In this document: piece by piece, positions 24,614 to 32,067 of the stretch
How the letters are laid out: each line of letters begins with the position of its first letter
How positions within the stretch are numbered: the stretch's first letter is position 1
DNA from: Clostridiaceae bacterium
Lineage (GTDB): Bacteria; Bacillota; Clostridia; Lachnospirales; Lachnospiraceae
DNA: 64,000 bases
Assembly: GCA_910575585.1 (NCBI GenBank)
Contig: CAJTGF010000006.1
Coordinates: forward strand, 78,210 to 142,209
Direction of reading: 5' to 3'
Program-made: the position numbers and the translations under genes
Notes under the pieces: generated by a model
The model's input: only the letters and a program-made list of their open reading frames with translations
What the model was told of the DNA's origin: nothing
The model's database searches: none

Positions 24614-26970
24614 CTATGAAATACAGGATCGGAACGAGAGGTTCAGCCCTTGCGCTGGCCCAGGCAGATCACGTGCGCAATAGGCTTGCCAAAGCGTATC
24701 CGGATCATGAGTTTGAGATCCGGGTGATCCGGACCACAGGGGACCGGGTTGCCCATAAACCTCTCCATGAGATAGGAGGGAAGGGGGTCTTTGTCAAGGA
24801 GATTGAGGAGGAGATCCTGGATTACAAGGCGGATATAGGCGTACACAGTATGAAAGATATGCCGTCCTGCCCGGCTCCCGGGCTTGTGTTCGCAAAGGCG
24901 TGGAAGCGGGAGGACCCAAGGGACGCGCTGGTGCTGCGGGAGAAAAGATCTCTGGAGGAGCTGCCGAAAGGGGCGGTCATAGGGACCGGCAGCAGGCGCA
25001 GGGAATTTCAGATAAAGCGGATGCGTCCTGACATTGAAGTGGTCAATATCCGGGGCAATGTGGATACCAGGCTTAGGAAGATGGAGGAGCAGCGCCTGGA
25101 CGGCCTTATTTTGGCGGCAGCGGGCCTAAAGCGCCTTGGACTGGAGGACAGGATCACACGGTATTTCAGTGAAGAGGAGATGATACCGGCTCCGGCCCAG
25201 GGGGTTTTGGCCCTGGAGGTCCGTCAGGAGGACCGGGAGCTTTTGGCTATGCTGGAGGGGCTTTGGGATGAGGAGACGGCGTGGGCCGTTGAGGCGGAGC
25301 GGGGGTTTCTGCAGGAGATCGGAGGCGACTGCCACATGGCTGTAGGGGCGTTTTGCAGTAAGGCGGAAAATGGCCGGTTCTGTCTTCGGGCCATGTTCGG
25401 CAATGGGACCGGCAGCAGGCAGGGCTACGCGGCTGTTTACGGGAATGACCCCCAGGGAGCGGCAAAGGCTGCGGCCGCGGCCATACGGCAGCAGATGGCA
25501 GGGACTGTTTATCTGGTGGGAGCAGGTCCGGGGGATCCGGGGCTGATCACCGTAAAGGGGCTTAAAGTTGTCAGGGAGGCGGACTGTATCGTCTATGACA
25601 GGCTTGTTGCCAAGGAGCTTTTGGGAGAGGCAAAGCCAGGGTGCGAATTGATCTATGTGGGAAAGGAAAACAGCAATCACACCATGGAACAGGAGCAGAT
25701 AAATGCCCTTTTGGCGCAAAAGGCCATGGAGTGGGAGAAGGTGGTCCGGCTAAAGGGCGGCGATGTGTTTGTGTTTGGCCGAGGCGGTGAAGAGGGGATT
25801 TATCTGTGGCAGCAGGGAGTGGCGTTTCAGATCATACCGGGCATCACGTCGGCTATCGCGGGACCGGCTTTGGCAGGCATCCCGGTAACCCACCGGGGCA
25901 TGGCGGCAGGGTTCCATGTGGTGACTGCTCACAATCAGAGAGACAAACTGGCCGATATTGATTTTCAGGCAATGGCAAAGGGAAAAGATACGTGTATTTT
26001 CCTGATGGGGCTTAGCAAGGTGAAAGATATCGCCCGGAGGCTGATGGATCAGGGGATGCCAAAGGATACGGCTGTGGCCGTGATCTCCTGGGCTACCACC
26101 AAAAGGCAGAGGGTGTGCGTGTCGGATCTGGAGCACATCGGGGCGGATGCAGCAGAGGCCCGGCTGATCTCCCCTGCCATCATTGTAGTGGGGCAGGTGG
26201 TGCATTTGCGGGACGCGCTGGGATTTTTCGAGAAACAGCCTTTGTTTGGAAAGAAGTATCTGATCCCGAAGATTGGCTGCGGGCCTACGGCGCTGGGGGA
26301 ACTTTTAAAGGAACAAGGCGCGGATGTAGATGAGATCCAGGTAGGGGAGATCAGCTGCCGGAGGGGATGGCTGGATAAAGCCATGCTTAAAGAGACGGAC
26401 TGGCTTATTTTTACCAGTAAAAACGGCGTGGAGGCGTTTTTTAGGGAGTTGAGGCATGCGGGGGCGGATGTAAGGGCTTTGGCCGGGCGCCGGATCGCGG
26501 TCATCGGCAGAAAGACAGGGGAAGAACTGGAGAGGCACGGTTTGTACGCGGATCTGATGCCTGGGGAGTTTCACAGCGGCGAGTTGGAGACCGCGCTTCG
26601 GAAGTTTTTGGGAGGAAGCCAGCGGGTGTGGTATCTGAAAGCCGAAAATGGGGACAGCCATTTACGGGACAGCCTGAGGGATGTGTGCAGGTTTCAGGAG
26701 ACTGCGGTGTATGAGAACCGGCAGGTGGCGGCGGATTTGGGGAAGGTCAGGCCCTTAGGGGAGTATGACGGGATTTTGATGACCTGCGGGTCTTCGGCGG
26801 AACGGTTTTTGGATGCTGTGGGGGAACAGTGGGGAGAGTGGAAGCGTATCTACAGCATCGGGCCTAAGACTACGGCGTGTTTGAGACGGCGGGGGATGGA
26901 AGAGGTTGTGGAGGCGGGGGAGTGTACGTATGAAGGTGTTGTGGATGTGGTTTTGAGGGGGAAGGGGTAA
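24610..26970 (+). CDS. HemC-CobA-HemD fusion (porphobilinogen deaminase, SUMT, uroporphyrinogen-III synthase)
   Basis: A 786-residue protein carrying three successive tetrapyrrole steps. Residues 1 to ~296 are hydroxymethylbilane synthase (RIGTRGSALALAQAD, catalytic Asp in GVHSMKDMPS, cofactor Cys in EIGGDCHMAVGA). Residues ~298-540 are uroporphyrinogen-III methyltransferase (VYLVGAGPGDPGLITVKG, VRLKGGDVFVFGRGGEE, PGITSAIAGPALAGIPVTHR). Residues ~545-786 are uroporphyrinogen-III synthase (TDWLIFTSKNGVEAFF, MTCGSSAERF). The order would channel porphobilinogen to precorrin-2 for siroheme or B12. CobA-HemD fusions are known in Clostridia; the added HemC domain is less usual. No frameshift is seen. 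hemA, hemB and hemL are not in the window. Confidence 0.93.
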   Translation: MTMKYRIGTRGSALALAQADHVRNRLAKAYPDHEFEIRVIRTTGDRVAHKPLHEIGGKGVFVKEIEEEILDYKADIGVHSMKDMPSCPAPGLVFAKAWKREDPRDALVLREKRSLEELPKGAVIGTGSRRREFQIKRMRPDIEVVNIRGNVDTRLRKMEEQRLDGLILAAAGLKRLGLEDRITRYFSEEEMIPAPAQGVLALEVRQEDRELLAMLEGLWDEETAWAVEAERGFLQEIGGDCHMAVGAFCSKAENGRFCLRAMFGNGTGSRQGYAAVYGNDPQGAAKAAAAAIRQQMAGTVYLVGAGPGDPGLITVKGLKVVREADCIVYDRLVAKELLGEAKPGCELIYVGKENSNHTMEQEQINALLAQKAMEWEKVVRLKGGDVFVFGRGGEEGIYLWQQGVAFQIIPGITSAIAGPALAGIPVTHRGMAAGFHVVTAHNQRDKLADIDFQAMAKGKDTCIFLMGLSKVKDIARRLMDQGMPKDTAVAVISWATTKRQRVCVSDLEHIGADAAEARLISPAIIVVGQVVHLRDALGFFEKQPLFGKKYLIPKIGCGPTALGELLKEQGADVDEIQVGEISCRRGWLDKAMLKETDWLIFTSKNGVEAFFRELRHAGADVRALAGRRIAVIGRKTGEELERHGLYADLMPGEFHSGELETALRKFLGGSQRVWYLKAENGDSHLRDSLRDVCRFQETAVYENRQVAADLGKVRPLGEYDGILMTCGSSAERFLDAVGEQWGEWKRIYSIGPKTTACLRRRGMEEVVEAGECTYEGVVDVVLRGKG

Positions 26971-27040
26971 TGGGATGAGATTTTTGCGGAAAGTGGCAAG
27001 ATAAATAAATTGTGGTATAGCTGAGGCGGCGTAGTGGCAG

Positions 27041-27196
27041 GCCGAAGAGAGAGGCGGTCCCGTCCGGGTTCAGATATGCCAAACATTCCGATGAGCCCAG
27101 TAAAGCAGAAAACACTCGGGGTTAGGCCCTCCTGTTTTCTATGGTCTCATCTCACAGGCAAAAATTCACCCGGACGGGACCGCCTCTCTCTTCGGC
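27041..27196. repeat. 156-bp nested palindrome (MITE-like or structured RNA)
   Basis: Perfect 29-bp inverted arms run from 27041-27069 (starting GCCGAAGAGA) to 27168-27196 (ending TCTTCGGC). Inside them are TGCC/GGCA (27077-27080, 27157-27160), ATGAG/CTCAT (27091-27095, 27146-27150) and AGAAAACA/TGTTTTCT (27107-27114, 27133-27140). The whole element can fold as one nested hairpin. It contains no credible gene. No clear target-site duplication is seen. The rest of the 26971-27362 gap is AT-rich and shows nothing else beyond a likely promoter region before 27363. Confidence 0.85.
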
Positions 27197-27362
27197 AAAT
27201 GCAGGATTCGCTTGTCAACATGGGGGATCGTTGATTTTGATATATTAGGGATTACTAAAATCAGGGACAAAAGTAAGGCTTTTTAAGGTCAAACAGAAAA
27301 TTTTTTGAAAAATAATATATAATCTGTAATGTATTATATTTACTAAGCAGGAGGTTATTGAA

Positions 27363-28013
27363 ATGCAGATATCCGTTCATACACCTAGAGAAAGACAGAT
27401 AAGGTTTCCTGATCAATCGAAAAGATCTATGCCTAGTCAGAAAGGTGAGATGTTTTTTGAAAATATAATAAACGCGACAGAAAAGAAGGAAATGACTCAA
27501 AAGCAATCCAGCTGGATAGATTCCTGTATTGAAACGCTCAAAGATAAAGATATAGGTTCTCTGATGGGTGGAGTTTCAACAGACAAACCCCTCAATTGGG
27601 ATGCAGACGGAACCTCAAAATTGACTCAGGAGCAGATTGATTATTTGAGATCAACTTACGATCTTTCTGATATGAGTAAACAGGATTATTATGACTTAAT
27701 GGCTGACCTTACTAACATGAATGCGATTTCTATAAAAGATGTGATTTCGCAGTATGTGAAGCCGGTTGTTCCCGGTGTGGTGGTGCTGTCTGCAAGCCAG
27801 GCAAGATCAGAAGATTTCGGTCAGTTTAATAAGTATGGAAATCTACAAGAGAATTTACTGCAGTATCTAAAAGATCTGAATTATATGAGTGAGAGGTTGA
27901 AAAATAGCCATTCTACTATGGACAGTTCCACCTTTTTCGCGTTTAAAGATTATTTGAATGATGAAAAATCCCTGGCAGGAAGATTGGAGTCTATTTTTGA
28001 TCTGATTGCATAA
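27363..28013 (+). CDS. Unrecognised protein, 216 aa
   Basis: I do not recognise this protein. It is soluble, AT-rich in coding sequence compared with its neighbours, with no signal peptide, no Cys and no clear motif. The sequence is mainly helical-looking and acidic in the middle, with a short hydrophobic patch VVPGVVVLSAS near 140. The N-terminal ~40 residues are basic and polar. GCAGGAGG lies 9 bp upstream of the ATG, which supports translation. It follows the large palindrome and precedes a convergent regulator gene, with a shared hairpin at 28061. Base composition suggests acquisition by transfer. Confidence 0.65.
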   Translation: MQISVHTPRERQIRFPDQSKRSMPSQKGEMFFENIINATEKKEMTQKQSSWIDSCIETLKDKDIGSLMGGVSTDKPLNWDADGTSKLTQEQIDYLRSTYDLSDMSKQDYYDLMADLTNMNAISIKDVISQYVKPVVPGVVVLSASQARSEDFGQFNKYGNLQENLLQYLKDLNYMSERLKNSHSTMDSSTFFAFKDYLNDEKSLAGRLESIFDLIA

Positions 28014-28060
28014 GGACTGTGTTATATAATTTCAAGATCAGGTTTCAGTAGTTGAATGAT

Positions 28061-28096
28061 AAGGGGCATCCGTATTGAAAAACAGGATAGCCCCTT
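28061..28096. terminator. Hairpin between convergent genes
   Basis: AAGGGGC (28061-28067) pairs with GCCCCTT (28090-28096), continued by ATCC/GGAT across one bulged A. The T-run is weak on either strand, so termination is plausible but not sure. Confidence 0.5.
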
Positions 28097-28105
28097 ACAA
28101 GCAGT

Positions 28106-28816
28106 TTAAGAGAATTCAAGAAGTGAGCGTTTAAGCTGGTCAATATGTAACTTACTGGTGGTAATTTTTACAGTATTGTCCAATTCTATCTCGCAGTCAG
28201 TAATGCTTTTTACGTATTGGATATTCAATATGATACCTCTGTCCAAAAGTATTAAGTTTTTGCAGTTTAGATCCTGGTGGACATTTTTTAATGTTTTGCG
28301 TTCTGTTTCTTTCTGACCATTTTGCAAAACGAATACCGCGTTTTTATTATCTTTATAGATATATATAATATCCTTCAGGTAAAGTTTTATATATTTTCTA
28401 TGATTGGAAATGATATATACGCGGTTATCTTTTAAGCGGTCCGTATGGGTAAATAAATCATCCAGAATCTTATTCCATTGTTGGCTTGTGCTGCATTTCA
28501 AAACATAGCGGAAAACGTCAAGATCGTATCCGTCAATGGCATATCCGGTATGAGAAGACAGGAATATGATAATTGCCGGGCTGGGATGCTCTCGAATTTT
28601 CCTGGCTATGTCTATTCCGGAATAGCAGGGCATGTCAACCTCCAGGATATAGATATCAAACATGTTTTTTTCTTCAATATAGTCCATAAGAGCATCGCTG
28701 TCAGTGAATAATTGAAGATAGATAAAGATCCCCTTTTTCTGACAATAGCTTTTTATAATGGCTTCCAGGTGCTGTAAGTAATTTGGGTTATTGTCGCATA
28801 GCGCAATTTTGTGCAT
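28106..28816 (-). CDS. LytTR-type response regulator with atypical receiver
   Basis: A regulator of the AgrA/LytR group. Residues 1-120 form a receiver and residues ~135-236 form a LytTR DNA-binding domain (LKDIIYIYKDNKNAVF, ISNHRKYIKLY, LDRGIILNIQYVKSI). The phospho-acceptor position is unusual: where the family has L-D-x-x-M-P this protein reads ILEVDMP, so Glu59 replaces Asp. The codon on the minus strand is GAG. The acidic pocket (CDNN) and Lys in VLKC are kept. I start at 28816, since AAAGGA lies 9 bp upstream; an ATG at 28825 overlaps that site. No histidine kinase gene is nearby. It may act without phosphorylation. Confidence 0.85.
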   Translation of the reverse strand: MHKIALCDNNPNYLQHLEAIIKSYCQKKGIFIYLQLFTDSDALMDYIEEKNMFDIYILEVDMPCYSGIDIARKIREHPSPAIIIFLSSHTGYAIDGYDLDVFRYVLKCSTSQQWNKILDDLFTHTDRLKDNRVYIISNHRKYIKLYLKDIIYIYKDNKNAVFVLQNGQKETERKTLKNVHQDLNCKNLILLDRGIILNIQYVKSITDCEIELDNTVKITTSKLHIDQLKRSLLEFS

Positions 28817-28885
28817 AGGTATCATTCCTTTCTATCTTTTTGCAGGAATATAGTTATATATTCGACGTGATTTTATAAAACTTAA

Positions 28886-28899
28886 TACTATTATTAGTA
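28886..28899. promoter_or_regulatory. Possible BlaI-type operator
   Basis: TACTA-N4-TAGTA (28886-28899) is a dyad in the divergent gap between the LytTR gene and the M56/BlaI pair. Its spacing and TA-CTA ends resemble BlaI/MecI/CopY sites in a general way. This is a motif-level guess. Confidence 0.3.
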
Positions 28900-28933
28900 A
28901 AATCCAATACATTCTAATAATAATGAAAAAATA

Positions 28934-28962
28934 TTGACAAGTTTTTTGAAAAATAGTATTGT
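28934..28962 (+). promoter_or_regulatory. Promoter of the M56/BlaI pair
   Basis: TTGACA (28934-28939) and TATTGT (28957-28962) are spaced by 17 bp, 12 bp upstream of the start codon of the peptidase gene. Confidence 0.6.
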
Positions 28963-28973
28963 AGAAGGAGCAG

Positions 28974-30299
28974 ATGATGGTATTTCATAATCTTCTTTTG
29001 GTGATGTCTCTGTCAGGAAGTATCGTTTTTATTCTATATGTATTGCTGTATCCGGTTACAAGAAGATATTTTTCACAGAAATGGAGATATCGAGTGTTGA
29101 AGATAGCAGCAGTGTTTTATCTGGTGCCATTTTCGGAATATAAGTACAGAGTAGTAGGATTGACGCGAACGGTCTTTCCACATTTTTTAGAAAAAGTTTG
29201 GCATATATCAGAGACTATTGATACAGAATACATGATTATTACTCGTCCAGAGCACATTGAAATATCGCCTAAAGTTAGCTGTTTGAGAATATTAATGCTT
29301 TTATCAGTAATCTTTACAATTTATATTATATTGAAACACATAATCATATATTGCAAAGTAAAAAGGATTTGTTATTCAGATAATGAAGATGGATTAAATC
29401 AAGAGTACAAAGAATTATTTTTTAAGATAAAAGACGAATTGCGTGTCAGACAGAACGTAAAAATGATCCATTCGGAATATTTTGATTCCCCCTTAACAAG
29501 CGGAATCTTATCCCCAGTAATCGTTCTTCCTATGTGGGCAGAAGATAAAATAGACAGAGATGCATATGAGTATATAATAAGGCATGAACTGATACATATA
29601 AAGCATCATGATGGGTTGGTTAAGTTTATTGGGGTATTGGTAATGGCGGTTCACTGGTTTAATCCTGTTAGTTATCTTTTCTTTAGAGAACTTTCAAGCA
29701 TGTGTGAAATGTGTTGTGACAGTATTGTGGTTGCAGGTAAAGGGAAGAGGGAACGGAGTCAATATGAGTATTTACTTTTGGAAATGTCTTCGGCAAATAA
29801 TATTTTCAGTGAAAGAGGATTTGGAACGGGATTGGCATCAAGCAGACGCAAAATAATTTTTAAAAGGAGAATTTTAGAAATGAGAAGAGAACAGAAACAT
29901 AAGAAGTTTTTGGCTGTGATAATGTCAGGGATTTTTTGCATGGCAGGAGCGATAACGGCTTTTGCATATATCCCTCCTGTGACAATGACGGTAGATGATG
30001 GGATTCCCATAAGAGGTGAGATTCAATTTTCAGCAGGAGATGAAACTATAGAATCGCTGTTGTATAATGATTTTTTTACAGATGCAAAAGGAATAATATA
30101 TGAAATAGCTGCTGATGATATAGAAGAGAAAGCTGGTTGTAACCATAATTATGTATCAGGCACAGCATCAAAGCATGAGCGGAATAGTGACGGAAGCTGT
30201 ACACTATTTACATATTTTGCAGAAAGATGTGTTAACTGCGGACATATTATTTGGGGAGGACTGAAAAACATTGAAACAAATTTAGTTTGCCCACATTAA
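28974..30299 (+). CDS. M56-family (BlaR1-like) membrane metallopeptidase with Cys-rich ectodomain
   Basis: A membrane zinc protease that probably cleaves the BlaI-type repressor encoded next to it after an outside signal. There are three N-terminal helices (about 5-27, 38-53 and 100-125), the zinc motif HELIH (His204-His208) with Glu further on, and a last helix near 313-333. Unlike BlaR1 it has no penicillin-binding domain: after the last helix only ~105 residues follow, ending in a Cys/His-rich module (CNHNYVSG, DGSC, ERCVNCGH, VCPH) that could bind zinc or be redox-active. AGAAGGAG precedes the start. The signal is unlikely to be a beta-lactam. Confidence 0.85.
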   Translation: MMVFHNLLLVMSLSGSIVFILYVLLYPVTRRYFSQKWRYRVLKIAAVFYLVPFSEYKYRVVGLTRTVFPHFLEKVWHISETIDTEYMIITRPEHIEISPKVSCLRILMLLSVIFTIYIILKHIIIYCKVKRICYSDNEDGLNQEYKELFFKIKDELRVRQNVKMIHSEYFDSPLTSGILSPVIVLPMWAEDKIDRDAYEYIIRHELIHIKHHDGLVKFIGVLVMAVHWFNPVSYLFFRELSSMCEMCCDSIVVAGKGKRERSQYEYLLLEMSSANNIFSERGFGTGLASSRRKIIFKRRILEMRREQKHKKFLAVIMSGIFCMAGAITAFAYIPPVTMTVDDGIPIRGEIQFSAGDETIESLLYNDFFTDAKGIIYEIAADDIEEKAGCNHNYVSGTASKHERNSDGSCTLFTYFAERCVNCGHIIWGGLKNIETNLVCPH

Positions 30300-30314
30300 A
30301 AAGGAGATATCTGT

Positions 30315-30698
30315 ATGAATACGAAGTACGGACTGACTACCACAGAATGGCAGATTATGGAACTGATGTGGTCAACAGACGTTCCTATGACTTTTCGGGA
30401 GATCATGGAAGTTGCAACTACAGAGTGGAATAAGACGTGGAAAGTACAGACATTGAACACGTTTCTTTTAGGTTTAAAGAAAATGGAGCTGCTGGGAGCG
30501 GACAAAGTTTTGCCATCCTGCAATGTGTACTACCCATTATGTACAAAGGAGCAGCATATACATAACTGGACGAAAAAATTGGTGGAGCGGTATTTCGGTA
30601 ATTCCTTTTCCCGCTTTGTAACGGCTTTTATCGGTGATGAAAAATTGTCGGATGAGGAAAAGGAAGAGTTAAGGAGAGAATTGAACAAGTTGTTGTAG
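30315..30698 (+). CDS. BlaI/MecI-family transcriptional repressor
   Basis: A 127-residue winged-helix repressor. LTTTEWQIMELMWSTDVPMTFREI is quoted in part as TTEWQIMELMW, the family start; WKVQTLNTFLLGLKKM is the recognition helix region, and the C-terminal helices (LSDEEKEELRREL) form the dimer arm. It is probably cleaved by the M56 peptidase 15 bp upstream. In most bla and mec loci the repressor gene comes first or is divergent; here the peptidase gene leads. A strong terminator follows. Confidence 0.88.
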   Translation: MNTKYGLTTTEWQIMELMWSTDVPMTFREIMEVATTEWNKTWKVQTLNTFLLGLKKMELLGADKVLPSCNVYYPLCTKEQHIHNWTKKLVERYFGNSFSRFVTAFIGDEKLSDEEKEELRRELNKLL

Positions 30699-30703
30699 AC
30701 GGG

Positions 30704-30743
30704 CAGAGAGGCACAGAGATTTTATTCTGTGCCTCTCTGTATT
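30704..30743 (+). terminator. Strong terminator after the BlaI-type gene
   Basis: A perfect 14-bp stem, CAGAGAGGCACAGA (30704-30717) and TCTGTGCCTCTCTG (30726-30739), has an 8-nt loop and is followed by TATTT. It also lies beyond the 3' end of the minus-strand pseudogene. Confidence 0.75.
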
Positions 30744-31000
30744 TAAACTGTTGGTTTGTGGACATTGCCAAGAGAGGGTTCCCGCTGGACCACCTCCGCG
30801 AATTTGTCCATCAATTCTTTGTTGGGAATGGAAACGTATCCCTTTTCCTGGTTAAGGCTGGATTTTTCGATTCTGCTTTCATCCGTTTCTACCAGAGGAA
30901 CCAGTTGGGCCAGTATACTTGACTTGTCCACAAAATAGGCAGACTCATAATCCCTGCGGAACAGGCCGTAGGCGCTTGTGCTGTTAAGATAAACCCCCAT
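30743..31000 (-). pseudogene. Remnant of an AAA-ATPase/PD-(D/E)XK (DUF1703-type) gene
   Basis: The 85-residue frame starts MGVYLNSTSAYGLFRRDYES and AYFVDKSSILAQL, the N-terminus of the AAA-ATPase-like family, then jumps after VETDESRIE to GYVSIPNKELMDKFAEVVQ, which belongs far downstream near the end of the ATPase region. The P-loop part (RPRRFGKT in the intact copy at 45878) is missing. This is what a large internal deletion leaves. AGGGGGG lies 10 bp before the ATG, so a small product may still be made. Confidence 0.65.
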
Positions 31001-31135
31001 TTTTGTTTCACCCCCCTTTCCTGCCGCGGGGATTCTGGTATTGCGGCTGAAATGTTTCACTGTTTGGTGATCCGGTTTTATTGGTTTTATGCTACCATAA
31101 AGTTTTGTTGTTTTCAAGCGGCAGTTAGGAAGGAA

Positions 31136-31164
31136 TTGTAATGGATTTCTTTTTATGATAAAAT
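31136..31164 (+). promoter_or_regulatory. Promoter of the Uma2-family gene
   Basis: TTGTAA (31136-31141) and TAAAAT (31159-31164), with an extended TGA before the -10, are spaced by 17 bp. Confidence 0.5.
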
Positions 31165-31213
31165 ACCATTATCCGTATTCTTAACAATGGGCAAAAAGAA
31201 AGGAAGTGTTACC

Positions 31214-31774
31214 ATGGCACCAGCATTGGCACAAGGAAAATCATATACCATTGATGATATATACAGCCTGCCGGAAGGCAGCAGGGCTGAACTAATCGAC
31301 GGCCAGATTTACTATATGGCACCTCCTACCAGAAAGCATCAACGCATTGTAGGGGAGCTCTTTGCAGCTATTCGGGAATATATCAACCGAAATAATGGAA
31401 TCTGTGAAATTGATATAGCCCCATTTGCGGTATTTTTGAATGAGGATGACACAAACTATGTCGAGCCGGATATTTCTGTTATCTGTGATCCTAATAAGCT
31501 CACCGACAAGGGTTGTTTCGGCGCTCCAGATTGGATCATTGAAATTGTGTCGCCAGGCAGCAGGCGGATGGATTACTATACCAAGCTGTTTAAATACCAT
31601 ACTGCCGGTGTTCGCGAATATTGGATCGTTGACCCAGAGAAAAACCGGATCCTTGTTTATGACTTCGAATCCGAGAATACTGGAGATTATTCCTTTGCTG
31701 ATTCTGTAAAGGTTGGCATCTATGATGATCTTTATATCAACTTCTCTGACATTGCTGATCTGCTAAATATTTAG
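31214..31774 (+). CDS. Uma2-family (DUF820) endonuclease-like protein
   Basis: A 186-residue PD-(D/E)XK-fold protein. The family is thought to hold restriction-endonuclease-like enzymes, but biological role and target are unknown. Seen: YTIDDIYSLPEGSRAELIDGQIYYMA (in part), the acidic VEPDISVI, PDWIIEIVSPGS carrying the E-x-V/K active-site strand, and KLFKYHTAGVREYWIVDPE. I start at 31214, where AGGAAG sits 7 bp upstream; an ATG at 31187 has no ribosome site. It lies between two broken pieces of AAA-ATPase/PD-(D/E)XK genes. Confidence 0.87.
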   Translation: MAPALAQGKSYTIDDIYSLPEGSRAELIDGQIYYMAPPTRKHQRIVGELFAAIREYINRNNGICEIDIAPFAVFLNEDDTNYVEPDISVICDPNKLTDKGCFGAPDWIIEIVSPGSRRMDYYTKLFKYHTAGVREYWIVDPEKNRILVYDFESENTGDYSFADSVKVGIYDDLYINFSDIADLLNI

Positions 31775-31785
31775 CCAAAAGGAAC

Positions 31786-31959
31786 ATGATTATCGAATTA
31801 AAGATAGACAGCACACCGGACGATGCGATCAGACAGATTAAAGATAAGGACTATGTACTTAGATTCAGGTGGAAGCACTGTGATCTTTTAAAAAGCAGTG
31901 TAAACCTTCTGTGCAGGAATATGCAGAGGCAGTTAGTCAGACATCAACGATTTTCCTAA
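31786..31959 (+). pseudogene. C-terminal remnant of a PD-(D/E)XK (PF08011-type) nuclease gene
   Basis: The frame reads MIIELKIDSTPDDAIRQIKDK then DYVLRFR, the usual end of AAA-ATPase/PD-(D/E)XK proteins (compare ILEFKVRDPDN in the intact copy at 45878). The sequence after RFR is not recognisable and stops at 31959. No upstream ATPase part is present on this strand. The rest of the gap to 32067 holds only the promoter at 32004. Confidence 0.6.
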
Positions 31960-32003
31960 GAAGGCCATGGAGAGACTGCGGAAGTTAAATTTGGCATGAA
32001 GAG

Positions 32004-32032
32004 TTTACATTTATCCCCTGATATTGTAGAAT
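32004..32032 (+). promoter_or_regulatory. Promoter of the polysaccharide locus
   Basis: TTTACA (32004-32009) and TAGAAT (32027-32032) are separated by 17 bp, 36 bp before the first gene. A single copy of the GATTGGCA octamer lies just downstream at 32046. Confidence 0.55.
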
Positions 32033-32067
32033 GTAACATATTGCAGATTGGCAGGAAAGGGGAATGA

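Noticed and set aside
27034..27234. Short open frame through the 156-bp palindrome
   Set aside because: The palindrome gives open frames on both strands by its symmetry; no ribosome site and no protein-like composition.
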